Shown piece after piece: positions 25,328-32,964 of a stretch of 64,000 nucleotides of DNA. A model generated the notes under the pieces. That model worked only from the letters and a program-made list of their open reading frames with translations, made no database searches and was not told the DNA's origin. Source of the stretch: an uncultured Hyphomonas sp. (GTDB lineage Bacteria; Pseudomonadota; Alphaproteobacteria; Caulobacterales; Hyphomonadaceae); assembly GCF_963677035.1 (NCBI RefSeq), contig NZ_OY781472.1, positions 1,426,001 through 1,490,000 on the forward strand, in the 5' to 3' direction. The position numbers were made by a program, and so were the translations under genes. How positions within the stretch are numbered: position 1 is the first letter of the stretch; every line of letters begins with the position of its first letter.

Positions 25328-25423
25328 TATCTGTAATGTTGAACGCTGGCCGGGACGGGTGACTCCGCCCCGGAAGCGGCCTAGACCCTGACCCAAATAC
25401 AGAAGCCTGAACGGAGCCTCAAT

Positions 25424-26308
25424 ATGAAGCGCATCCTCGCTGTTGCCGCCAGTGCGGCCCTTGTCCTGATCTCCGCCTGCAGCGGCGGCGACAAAGCCCC
25501 CACCGATATCGACGCAGTGTTCGACCAGCACCTGCCATGGAACCCGGATGCCAAAGGTGTCCAGACCGACCCGTCCGGCCTGCAATGGATCGTGATCCGC
25601 AAAGGCGATGAAGGCGGGGCGAGCCCGGGGGTCAGCGATCTCGTCAGTGTCGACTATGAAGGCCGCACAGCCGATGGCGAGAAATTCGATTCCTCGTTTG
25701 ACCGGGGCAAGCCGGCCATGTTCCGCCTGAACCAGGTCATCCCGGGCTGGACCATCGGCCTGCAGAAGATGCACGAGGGCGACCAGTACCTGTTCTACGT
25801 TCCGAACAAGCTGGCCTATGGCAATGCCGACCGGGGCCCCGTGATCCAGGCGGGCGACGATCTGACCTTCCTGGTCGACCTTGTCGATGTGATGGACCCG
25901 AAAACCGCCGACACAGCCGCCTGGGAGAAATACACGCCGTGGAATCACGACTCGCCCGACGTGAAGAAAACCAGTTCCGGCCTTGAATATGTCGTCCTGG
26001 ATAGCGGCGATGCAGACGGAGCCAGCCCGGTGAATGGACAGGACGTCGTCGTCTATTATGAAGGCCGCCTTGCCGAGACAGGCGAGATGTTCGACAGCGC
26101 CTATCAGCGCGGCGCACCGGAAATCTTCCCGTCCAACCGCCTGATCCGCGGCTGGGTCGAGGCCCTGTCGATGATGAAGCCGGGCGACCACTGGCTGCTC
26201 TACATCCCGTCAGACCTTGCCTATGGCAAGAAGGGCACGCCGGGCGGGCCGATCCCGCCGAATTCCGATCTCGTGTTCGAGGTCGAGCTGGCGGACGTGC
26301 TCAACTAG
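25424..26308 (+). CDS. Tandem FKBP-type peptidyl-prolyl isomerase lipoprotein
   Basis: A 294-residue lipoprotein (signal peptide ending LVLISACS) with two FKBP domains, about residues 45-165 and 180-294. Each has the expected core: VSVDYEGRTADGEKFDSSFDRG then VIPGWTIGLQKMHEGD, and VVVYYEGRLAETGEMFDSAYQRG then LIRGWVEALSMMKPGD. FKBP enzymes speed up proline cis-trans isomerisation; two linked copies in the periplasm suggest a chaperone for exported proteins. A GGAG site precedes the ATG. It is convergent with the caspase-like gene, 5 bases apart. Confidence 0.93.
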   Translation: MKRILAVAASAALVLISACSGGDKAPTDIDAVFDQHLPWNPDAKGVQTDPSGLQWIVIRKGDEGGASPGVSDLVSVDYEGRTADGEKFDSSFDRGKPAMFRLNQVIPGWTIGLQKMHEGDQYLFYVPNKLAYGNADRGPVIQAGDDLTFLVDLVDVMDPKTADTAAWEKYTPWNHDSPDVKKTSSGLEYVVLDSGDADGASPVNGQDVVVYYEGRLAETGEMFDSAYQRGAPEIFPSNRLIRGWVEALSMMKPGDHWLLYIPSDLAYGKKGTPGGPIPPNSDLVFEVELADVLN

Positions 26309-26313
26309 CGCGC

Positions 26314-27891
26314 TCAGCTGTCTTCCACGTCTGCCCGGAAGAAGATGGGCAGGCGGACGGAGGACTGGAACCAGGGGTGTTGCTGGTTGGCGGTTTCGGC
26401 GATCACGTCGCCGCTGACTTGCAGCATCACCTTGTTGATGTCGATCCGGTCCGGTGACTGGACACGGGCCGCGAACGCATCGGCGAAGACGGACGGGCCA
26501 TAGGTGTCCGGCCGGGTCGTGCCGGGCTTGTCGGCATAGGCGATCACGACATTGGCGTCGGATGTGTAGTCGGCAAAGCCGGGCTCCAGCCCTTTGGTCT
26601 CCAACGGCGAGTCGTATTTGCGGCCGCAATCCACCATCAGGATGACGGCCTGCGCGGCGGAGTCTTCCAGGAATTCGACCGCGTCCTGCAATTTTGCGCC
26701 GTTTTGGGCGACGTCGTAATCGCTGCGGGGCAGGGGGCCGTTGGGGATCAGGTAATTGTCTTCGCCATAGAGGGACGCTCCGTATCCGGCGAAATAGACA
26801 ACGCCCACGCTGGCCGGGCCGGCCGCATTCAGGGCGTTGCGCAACATGGCAAGGCCGTCATTGAAGCCGGCAAGGTCTGCATTGCGGATATGGCGCACCT
26901 TGTAGCCGCTTTCGCCAAGGGCGCCGGCAACTTTCTCACCGTCCGCATGCGTGTTCGGCAGGCCGTAGGGATCGCTTTCGGCATAGTCGTTGGAGAAGAC
27001 GAGCGCGACGCGTAGCGGGTTCTGGCTGACCGGCGACATGGGGGCGCCCGGCGCACGGCTCCACACGCCGATCCGGATGTCGCTGGACCGGCGCTGAAGG
27101 CGCGACAGGTTCATCGGCTCCTGCCGCTGCAGCGTCATTTCCAGCACGTCGAGACGGACATTCTCGAACATATCGCGCACCGTGACGGCGGGCTCCAGCA
27201 GGCGCGTGCCGAGCGCTTTGGCATAGGGGCCGTTATTGTCATCGGCGCGCCCGTCGCTGGCGGTCTCGCCCTCCCAGGTGGCGAAGGAGATGAACATGTT
27301 GCGCTCTTCTGCGCTGCCTGCCGAGCGGCGCAGGCCCCGGAAGGATTCGCCGCCGCCAAGCGCGCGTTCCGCTTCCGGCAGTTTCAGCACATTGCGGCAG
27401 GCATCAATGGACAGGACGGTCGGCGCCGCACATCCGGCCAGCTTTCCCATCACCCAGTCGAGAGACACAGAATCGTCCCACAGCGCCTCGTCCAGCACGG
27501 CGGCGTCTTCAACCGGGATCAGGAAATTGCCTTCGCCGTCGCGCGCGGCGCCATGGCCGGAATAATAGACAAAGCCCGTGGCATCCGGCCCGCTGGCCTG
27601 CATCGCGTCAACATAGGCGCGGAACGCCGACATCATCTCTGACCGCCCGGCATCCTTCACCACATCGCCGGTCACGAGGGTGAAGCCGCATTCCTGAATG
27701 CCTGCGGCCACAAGACGGGCATCCCGGACCGGATTGGCCAGTGTGCCAATGCCCTCGGAATAGGCCGCATTACCGATGATCAGCGCATGGCAAGGCCCGT
27801 CGCCGTTTCCATTCCCATTCCCGTCGGCCCGGCCGGGCCAGGGCAGGGCGGCAGCGCCTCCGAGCAACAGCAAGTGCCGGCGTGAAATCAT
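26314..27891 (-). CDS. Tat-exported tandem caspase-like (peptidase C14) protein
   Basis: A 525-residue protein with a twin-arginine-like signal (RRHLLLLGGAAA) and two caspase/metacaspase folds. Domain 1 (about residues 34-280) keeps the catalytic pair: His113 in YYSGHGA and Cys165 in SIDACR. Domain 2 (about 293-525) has the same layout, but the His is Tyr370 (FAGYGAS) and the Cys position is Gly423 (MVDCGR, with a Cys one residue early). Domain 2 is therefore probably inactive. Bacterial orthocaspases act as Arg/Lys proteases; targets here are unknown. A Gly/Asn-rich linker follows the signal. Confidence 0.88.
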   Translation of the reverse strand: MISRRHLLLLGGAAALPWPGRADGNGNGNGDGPCHALIIGNAAYSEGIGTLANPVRDARLVAAGIQECGFTLVTGDVVKDAGRSEMMSAFRAYVDAMQASGPDATGFVYYSGHGAARDGEGNFLIPVEDAAVLDEALWDDSVSLDWVMGKLAGCAAPTVLSIDACRNVLKLPEAERALGGGESFRGLRRSAGSAEERNMFISFATWEGETASDGRADDNNGPYAKALGTRLLEPAVTVRDMFENVRLDVLEMTLQRQEPMNLSRLQRRSSDIRIGVWSRAPGAPMSPVSQNPLRVALVFSNDYAESDPYGLPNTHADGEKVAGALGESGYKVRHIRNADLAGFNDGLAMLRNALNAAGPASVGVVYFAGYGASLYGEDNYLIPNGPLPRSDYDVAQNGAKLQDAVEFLEDSAAQAVILMVDCGRKYDSPLETKGLEPGFADYTSDANVVIAYADKPGTTRPDTYGPSVFADAFAARVQSPDRIDINKVMLQVSGDVIAETANQQHPWFQSSVRLPIFFRADVEDS

Positions 27892-28027
27892 GTTCCCGCT
27901 CCGCTCATCTCACGATGGTTAATCGTCTCGTAGAGAGGCCGGCCAGTCAATGACGCCGTTTGCGGGCTTGCCTATCACGGGCGGGGCTGACAGGAAGAGC
28001 GCCGGATTTTCATGCAGGAGAACAGGT

Positions 28028-28816
28028 TTGGCGATTACAGGTGACACGCTGGCGCGCATTGCGCTGGATGCAGGCAAGCTGATCATGGAAATCTATGAGG
28101 GCGACTTCGATTTCACCCGGAAAGGCGACGATTCTCCGGTCACGCTGGCGGACGAGAAAGCCGAAACGCTGATCCTGAAAGCGCTGGCCGAGGCCGATCC
28201 TGAGCTCAAAGTGATCGCTGAAGAGGCCATGGCTGCCGGTGAGATGCCGGAACATGGAAGCCGTTTCGCGCTGGTCGACCCGCTGGACGGCACCAAGGAG
28301 TTCATCAACAGGAATGGCGAGTTCACCGTGAACATTGCCATTATCGAGCATGGCCGCCCGGTCATGGGCGTCGTTTATGCGCCGGCCCTGTCGCGCCTGT
28401 TCGTGGCAGACGCCCACAATTCCGCCTGGCAGGCAGAGGCCGCGCCGGGCGCGGACGTGCCGGCCAGCCGCACGCCGCTGCGTATCCGCAAGGCGCCGGA
28501 CGAGGGGGTAACGGCCGTCGCTTCGAAATCCCACCGCACGCCGGAAACCGACGCCTTCCTCGAAAAGTTCACCGTTGCGGATATCAAAGGCGCTGGCTCT
28601 TCCCTCAAATTCTGCCTGATCGCCGCAGGCGAAGCCGATCTCTATCCGCGCATGGGGCGCACGATGGAATGGGACACCGCCGCCGGACAGGCCGTGGTGG
28701 AAGCTGCCGGTGGCCGGGTGTTGACGGAAGATGGCGCGCCGCTCCTCTATGGCAAGCGCGCGCGCGGCTATGATAATCCGTATTTTATTGTGTATGGCGG
28801 TGTGTCTCCGGTCTGA
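28028..28816 (+). CDS. cysQ: 3'(2'),5'-bisphosphate nucleotidase CysQ
   Basis: A 262-residue enzyme of the inositol-monophosphatase superfamily that hydrolyses PAP to AMP during sulfate assimilation. The metal-binding motifs are TLADEKAE, EEAM, VDPLDGTKEF and the C-terminal EWDTAAGQAVVEAAGG. TKEF after DPLDG is typical of CysQ rather than SuhB. The TTG start is decided by an AGGAG site 7 bases upstream; the in-frame ATG at 27950 would add an atypical extension. glmM follows 72 bases on. Confidence 0.92.
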   Translation: MAITGDTLARIALDAGKLIMEIYEGDFDFTRKGDDSPVTLADEKAETLILKALAEADPELKVIAEEAMAAGEMPEHGSRFALVDPLDGTKEFINRNGEFTVNIAIIEHGRPVMGVVYAPALSRLFVADAHNSAWQAEAAPGADVPASRTPLRIRKAPDEGVTAVASKSHRTPETDAFLEKFTVADIKGAGSSLKFCLIAAGEADLYPRMGRTMEWDTAAGQAVVEAAGGRVLTEDGAPLLYGKRARGYDNPYFIVYGGVSPV

Positions 28817-28888
28817 CATAGTCCTGCCACGATCCGGTATCGTTTTCTCCAGCTTTTCCTGCGACCAGTTCGGTCAGGGAGTATCATC

Positions 28889-30229
28889 ATGGCACGTCAG
28901 TTCTTTGGCACGGATGGAATCCGCGGCCGCGTCAACCAGAAGCCCATGACCGTGGAGACGGCGCTGCGCCTGTCCATCGCGGCGGCCCGCGCCTTTGCGC
29001 CCGATGGCGGGCGGGAGGTCGTCGTCGGGCGGGACACGCGCCGCTCCGGCGAGATGATCGAAGCTGCCATTGTGGCGGGCCTCAGCAGTATGGGCCTGAC
29101 GCCGGTTTGCGTCGGCATCGTGCCGACCCCGGCGGTCGCCCTGCTGACACGCGAGACCGGCGCGGCCTTTGGCCTGATGGTGACGGCTTCGCACAACAAG
29201 TTCCAGGACAATGGCCTGAAACTGTTTTCGCCGGATGGGGTGAAGTTCACCGATGAGGTCGAGGAAGCCCTGGAGACCGGCATGTTTGACGCGTTCGAGG
29301 GCACCTATGCCGCGCCGGAGGCGGTGGCCAAACCGCGAAAGATGGAAGAAGGCCTGCGGCGCTATATCGAGCGATGCCTGGAAGCGGTTGAACCGGAGGC
29401 GGACTTCTCGAAGCTGAAAGTTGTGCTGGATTGCGCCAATGGCGCGGCCTACCGGGCAGGCCCGGATGCGCTGCGCAAGCTTGGCTGCGATGTGACCGTC
29501 ATGGGCGTGTCGCCGGATGGGGTGAACATCAATGCCGGGGTGGGCTCAACCGACACCAGGGCGCTGATGAAAGCTGTGACCGACAGCAAGGCCGATATTG
29601 GGATCGCCTTCGATGGCGACGCAGACCGGCTGATCGTGATCGACGAACTGGGCGAAGAGGTCGACGGGGATCAGGTGATGGCGCTGATCGCGACGGAACT
29701 GTTCCACACCGGGCGCCTGAAGGGCGGCGGCATGGTGGCGACCGTCATGTCGAATATGGGGCTGGCGGAATATCTGAAAGGTCTGGGCCTGACGCTGGCG
29801 CGCACAAAAGTGGGCGACCGCTATGTCGGCGAGCATATGCGCGCGCACGGTTTCAATCTGGGCGGCGAACAGTCTGGCCATATCATCCTGTCGGATGTCT
29901 CGACCACGGGCGATGGCCTGCTGGCCGCGCTGCAGGTGCTGAAGGTGCTGGCCCGCACGGGCAAGAAAACGTCCGTGATCGGACGTGTGTTTGAACCGGC
30001 ACCGCAGAAGCTGGTCAATATCCGCTATGCCGGAACCAATCCGCTGGAGACCGACCGGGTCATATCCGCCATGGCCCGCGCCGAGGCAGAGATGGGGGAG
30101 AGGGGGCGGCTTGTCGTTCGCAAATCCGGCACCGAACCGCTGATCCGCGTCATGGCCGAAGCCCTGGATGAAGACATGATGAAACAGGCGCTGGACGATG
30201 TGGTGGAGGCCGTCGAGGCCGAGGCCTGA
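28889..30229 (+). CDS. glmM: Phosphoglucosamine mutase
   Basis: A 446-residue alpha-D-phosphohexomutase that converts glucosamine-6-phosphate to glucosamine-1-phosphate for cell-wall and lipopolysaccharide precursors. The N-terminal signature is FFGTDGIRGRVNQ, the phosphoserine is in TASHNKFQDNGLKLF, the magnesium loop is AFDGDADRLI, the sugar-binding part is GGEQSGHII, and the phosphate-binding end is VRKSGTEPLIRVMAE. A GGGAG site precedes the ATG. Confidence 0.97.
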   Translation: MARQFFGTDGIRGRVNQKPMTVETALRLSIAAARAFAPDGGREVVVGRDTRRSGEMIEAAIVAGLSSMGLTPVCVGIVPTPAVALLTRETGAAFGLMVTASHNKFQDNGLKLFSPDGVKFTDEVEEALETGMFDAFEGTYAAPEAVAKPRKMEEGLRRYIERCLEAVEPEADFSKLKVVLDCANGAAYRAGPDALRKLGCDVTVMGVSPDGVNINAGVGSTDTRALMKAVTDSKADIGIAFDGDADRLIVIDELGEEVDGDQVMALIATELFHTGRLKGGGMVATVMSNMGLAEYLKGLGLTLARTKVGDRYVGEHMRAHGFNLGGEQSGHIILSDVSTTGDGLLAALQVLKVLARTGKKTSVIGRVFEPAPQKLVNIRYAGTNPLETDRVISAMARAEAEMGERGRLVVRKSGTEPLIRVMAEALDEDMMKQALDDVVEAVEAEA

Positions 30230-30329
30230 CCGCGCTGCAAAGTCCTCCCGTCCTGAAACCCTTGCAATTTTAAGCCGCTGGAAGGCTTTTCCATGTAGGT
30301 CTGGCATCGGATTTTCCCTGGGAGAGAGC

Positions 30330-31220
30330 ATGACCTTCGACGCGCGCAATGCCAGATCTGCGTCTGCGTCCGGCCAGCAGAACGTGCTGTTCGCATTGCT
30401 AACATTGACGGTTGTGTGCGGTGCCTTCTTCGCTGTGCTGAGCCTGCCGCACAAGGCGGCGGGCCATGGCTCGCCGCTGGAGGAGCGGGTGTCCTCGCTG
30501 GCGACCGGTCTGCCGATCCTGCCCGGCGAGGCGGCGGAGGCCTATTTTGTCGCCCTCGGGAATGTGGATCCGGACGCCCAGGTGGCGCTCTCCGGCGAGA
30601 TCACGCAGGCGGGCGCGCTGGACGCGGACACCGTCACGGGCCTCATCATGGCGCATGCCGGAACCGTGTTGCGTGACCATGCAGGCGACCTGGCGCAAAC
30701 CGACACGAAACATATCGACGATATTCTGGACATGACCCGCAACAAGCTGCGCGCGGCGTCGCGCAAGCGCAGCAAATGGTGCGATGCCGGCCGCTATGCC
30801 GATCTGGCGGATATCGACTTTCAGACGACGGATGTCTTCGGGCAGGCGCTGACGGACACCAAAGCCCCGCTGAACGATTATGCGTTTGATGTCATGACCG
30901 GCCTGATGATCGCGATTGAGGATGCGCGCACCCATCCGGTCGAGCGCGGTGAGATGACCCGTGCTGACAAGGTCGCGGTGCAGGGCATGGTCATGTCGAT
31001 CATGGCCGATCCGGATGTCCTGCCCCTGATCGTGTCGCTGCGATCCGGCGGCGATGCGAGGGAGACGCTGAAGGGCGTGGATGTTTGCAATCTTGGTGCG
31101 ACGGCCGTGACCGCCGCCAAGACCCTGCCGCAGGAAACCAAAGGCCGCCTCCTTGCGGAAGCGGCCCGGCAGATGAAAGAAAACGGCATCCCGGCCTTCC
31201 GGACCGCGGCCGTTTTCTGA
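30330..31220 (+). CDS. Membrane-anchored protein of unknown function
   Basis: A 296-residue protein with a short cytoplasmic N-terminus, one hydrophobic segment (about residues 18-40, NVLFALLTLTVVCGAFFAVL), and a mainly helical remainder. No recognised motif. Cys residues in KWCDAG and DVCNLG might pair. The frame is open upstream to 30198 (inside glmM), but the start at 30330 has a GGGAGAG site 3 to 9 bases away. The convergent DsbA-like gene ends 4 bases downstream. Confidence 0.7.
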   Translation: MTFDARNARSASASGQQNVLFALLTLTVVCGAFFAVLSLPHKAAGHGSPLEERVSSLATGLPILPGEAAEAYFVALGNVDPDAQVALSGEITQAGALDADTVTGLIMAHAGTVLRDHAGDLAQTDTKHIDDILDMTRNKLRAASRKRSKWCDAGRYADLADIDFQTTDVFGQALTDTKAPLNDYAFDVMTGLMIAIEDARTHPVERGEMTRADKVAVQGMVMSIMADPDVLPLIVSLRSGGDARETLKGVDVCNLGATAVTAAKTLPQETKGRLLAEAARQMKENGIPAFRTAAVF

Positions 31221-31224
31221 GGCG

Positions 31225-31872
31225 TCAGTCCTTGCGGGCGACGCCGGACTCTCCCAGCCGCCATTCCAGCAGGTCGATCCGGTCCTGTCCGAAGAAGGCC
31301 TCGCCCTCGAACACCATGAGCGGTACGCCCCAATGGTGCGGGTCCTGTTCGGCCTGGCTTTCGGCGATGATGGCTTCCAGCCGGTCTTTCTCGGCTTCCT
31401 GACGCGCATCCATGACTTCCAGGTCAAACCCGGCGCGGGCAGCCGCCTCACTGAGCGCGGTGCCCTGGGTCCAGGCGCCGCCGGACCAGATCAGGGTGGA
31501 GACCTCGTCCATAAAGGCCCAGCCTTCTTCGTCGCCCTTCTCGCAGGCGAGAATGCCGAGCCGGGTAAGGCGGCCGATATAGGGCTGATCGGGCGAGATC
31601 TCGCGCGTCATCATGTTCATCACGACGGGGTCCGGGTTCAGCGGCCCGATGGGCAGGCCGAGATATTGCGCGTTTCTCACGAAGTCACGCAGCAGGTAGG
31701 GCACCCATTGCGGGCGGACTTCCTGGAAGAAATGGGGGGTGCGAATTGCGATCGGATAGACCGGGCGCGGGCGAACGCGTACATCCCATTTTGAGGGAAG
31801 GGCGCGGAGGCGCTTCGTTGCCAGATAGGAATATGGCGAGCGGAACGACCAGAAGACATCGACAGTTCTCAT
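31225..31872 (-). CDS. DsbA-superfamily protein, HCCA isomerase/GST-kappa type
   Basis: A 215-residue thioredoxin-fold protein of the 2-hydroxychromene-2-carboxylate isomerase/GST-kappa group. The N-terminus VFWSFRSPYSYLA has the Ser in place of the redox CxxC, and the end (HHWGVPLMVFEGEAFFGQDRIDLLEW) carries the cis-Pro loop (GVP) and conserved FGQDR. Members isomerise aromatic intermediates or use glutathione. No aromatic-degradation gene is adjacent, so the real substrate is uncertain. The next gene upstream is divergent (64-base gap). Confidence 0.87.
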   Translation of the reverse strand: MRTVDVFWSFRSPYSYLATKRLRALPSKWDVRVRPRPVYPIAIRTPHFFQEVRPQWVPYLLRDFVRNAQYLGLPIGPLNPDPVVMNMMTREISPDQPYIGRLTRLGILACEKGDEEGWAFMDEVSTLIWSGGAWTQGTALSEAAARAGFDLEVMDARQEAEKDRLEAIIAESQAEQDPHHWGVPLMVFEGEAFFGQDRIDLLEWRLGESGVARKD

Positions 31873-31936
31873 GCCAATAGTTTGACGCCTTCATGCCGCC
31901 TTCACAAGGACCAATTTCGATACCATCTAGCTTGCC

Positions 31937-32893
31937 ATGCCTCTCGACCAGACTCTCCGCCAGTTCATTGACCGCTTCACCATGCCGGACCTTAAAGGTC
32001 TGGACTGGCAGACCACGGCTGACCGCCTGCGCCGCCAGTTCTATGTGGCCAGCCACGCCATTGAGAAAGACGCGCCGGAAATGGCCGACATCTCTCACAT
32101 CACCGTGCCCTCGGGGCCGGGCGGGGTGAAGGCGCGGGTCTACACGCCGCTCGGGGCGGGCATCGCGCCGGGGCCGGGCATTGTCTTCTTCCATGGCGGC
32201 GGCTTCGTCATCGGCGACCTTGAGAGCTATGACATGCTGTGCAAGCGGCTGGCGGAGGGGGCCCGGTGCCGGGTCATCTCGATCGATTACCGGCTCGCCC
32301 CGGAACACAAATTCCCGTCCGCCCACGAGGACGCGCTGAATGTCTGGCGCTGGGTGCAGGAAAATGCCGGCAAGCTGGGGCTGGACCCGGAGCGGCTGGC
32401 CGTGTCGGGCGACAGTGCGGGCGGCAACCTCTCTGCCTATCTGTCACAGGAAATGAACCGGACCGGCGGGCCGGCCCCGGCGTTCCAGCTGTTGCTGTAT
32501 CCGCTGGTGCAGTTTGCCGACATCCGTACAAAGAAGATGCCGTTCAATGAAAGCGGCTTTTTCATCTCGGCCAACCTCTTCGAGTTCTTCCGTGATGCCT
32601 ATCTGGTGGCGCCGGAGGACCGGATGGATATTCGCGTATCCCCATTATTTGCCGCCGAGGATTGTTTCCGCGGTCTGCCGCCGGCGCATTTCGTTCTGTG
32701 CGGCTGGGACCCGCTGCACGATGAGGGGCTGGCCTATGCCGACAAGATGGCCAGTTTCGGCGTGCCGGTGACGGTGCGGGAATATCCCAATATGGTCCAC
32801 GGCTTCATGAACCTGACAGCGCTGTCTGACACGATCCGGATTGCGATCCGCGACGCAGGGCAGGTGACCGGCCGGGCCCTCGGCGCGATCTGA
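31937..32893 (+). CDS. Alpha/beta hydrolase, hormone-sensitive-lipase (type IV esterase) family
   Basis: A 318-residue esterase. The oxyanion motif is FFHGGGFVIGD, the catalytic Ser is in VSGDSAGGNLSAY, an Asp lies in CGWDPLHDEG, and the catalytic His is in MVHGFMNL near residue 290. This matches the HSL family that hydrolyses short or medium acyl esters. No signal peptide is visible, so it is probably cytoplasmic. The physiological substrate is unknown. A hairpin lies just after the stop. Confidence 0.92.
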   Translation: MPLDQTLRQFIDRFTMPDLKGLDWQTTADRLRRQFYVASHAIEKDAPEMADISHITVPSGPGGVKARVYTPLGAGIAPGPGIVFFHGGGFVIGDLESYDMLCKRLAEGARCRVISIDYRLAPEHKFPSAHEDALNVWRWVQENAGKLGLDPERLAVSGDSAGGNLSAYLSQEMNRTGGPAPAFQLLLYPLVQFADIRTKKMPFNESGFFISANLFEFFRDAYLVAPEDRMDIRVSPLFAAEDCFRGLPPAHFVLCGWDPLHDEGLAYADKMASFGVPVTVREYPNMVHGFMNLTALSDTIRIAIRDAGQVTGRALGAI

Positions 32894-32906
32894 GTTTTAC
32901 GTAAAA

Positions 32907-32938
32907 CAAAAGAAAAAAGGCGGTCCCGAAGGACCGCC
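32907..32938 (-). terminator. Intrinsic terminator of the TonB-dependent receptor gene
   Basis: An 8-bp stem GGCGGTCC/GGACCGCC with a CGAA tetraloop (32919-32938). On the minus strand it is followed by six T residues (32913-32918 read in reverse), so it ends the receptor transcript. A separate 14-bp palindrome (GTTTTAC/GTAAAAC, 32894-32907) sits beside it at the end of the esterase gene. Confidence 0.88.
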
Positions 32939-32964
32939 CAGTTATGTCGGCTTCTGGGAGCGCG

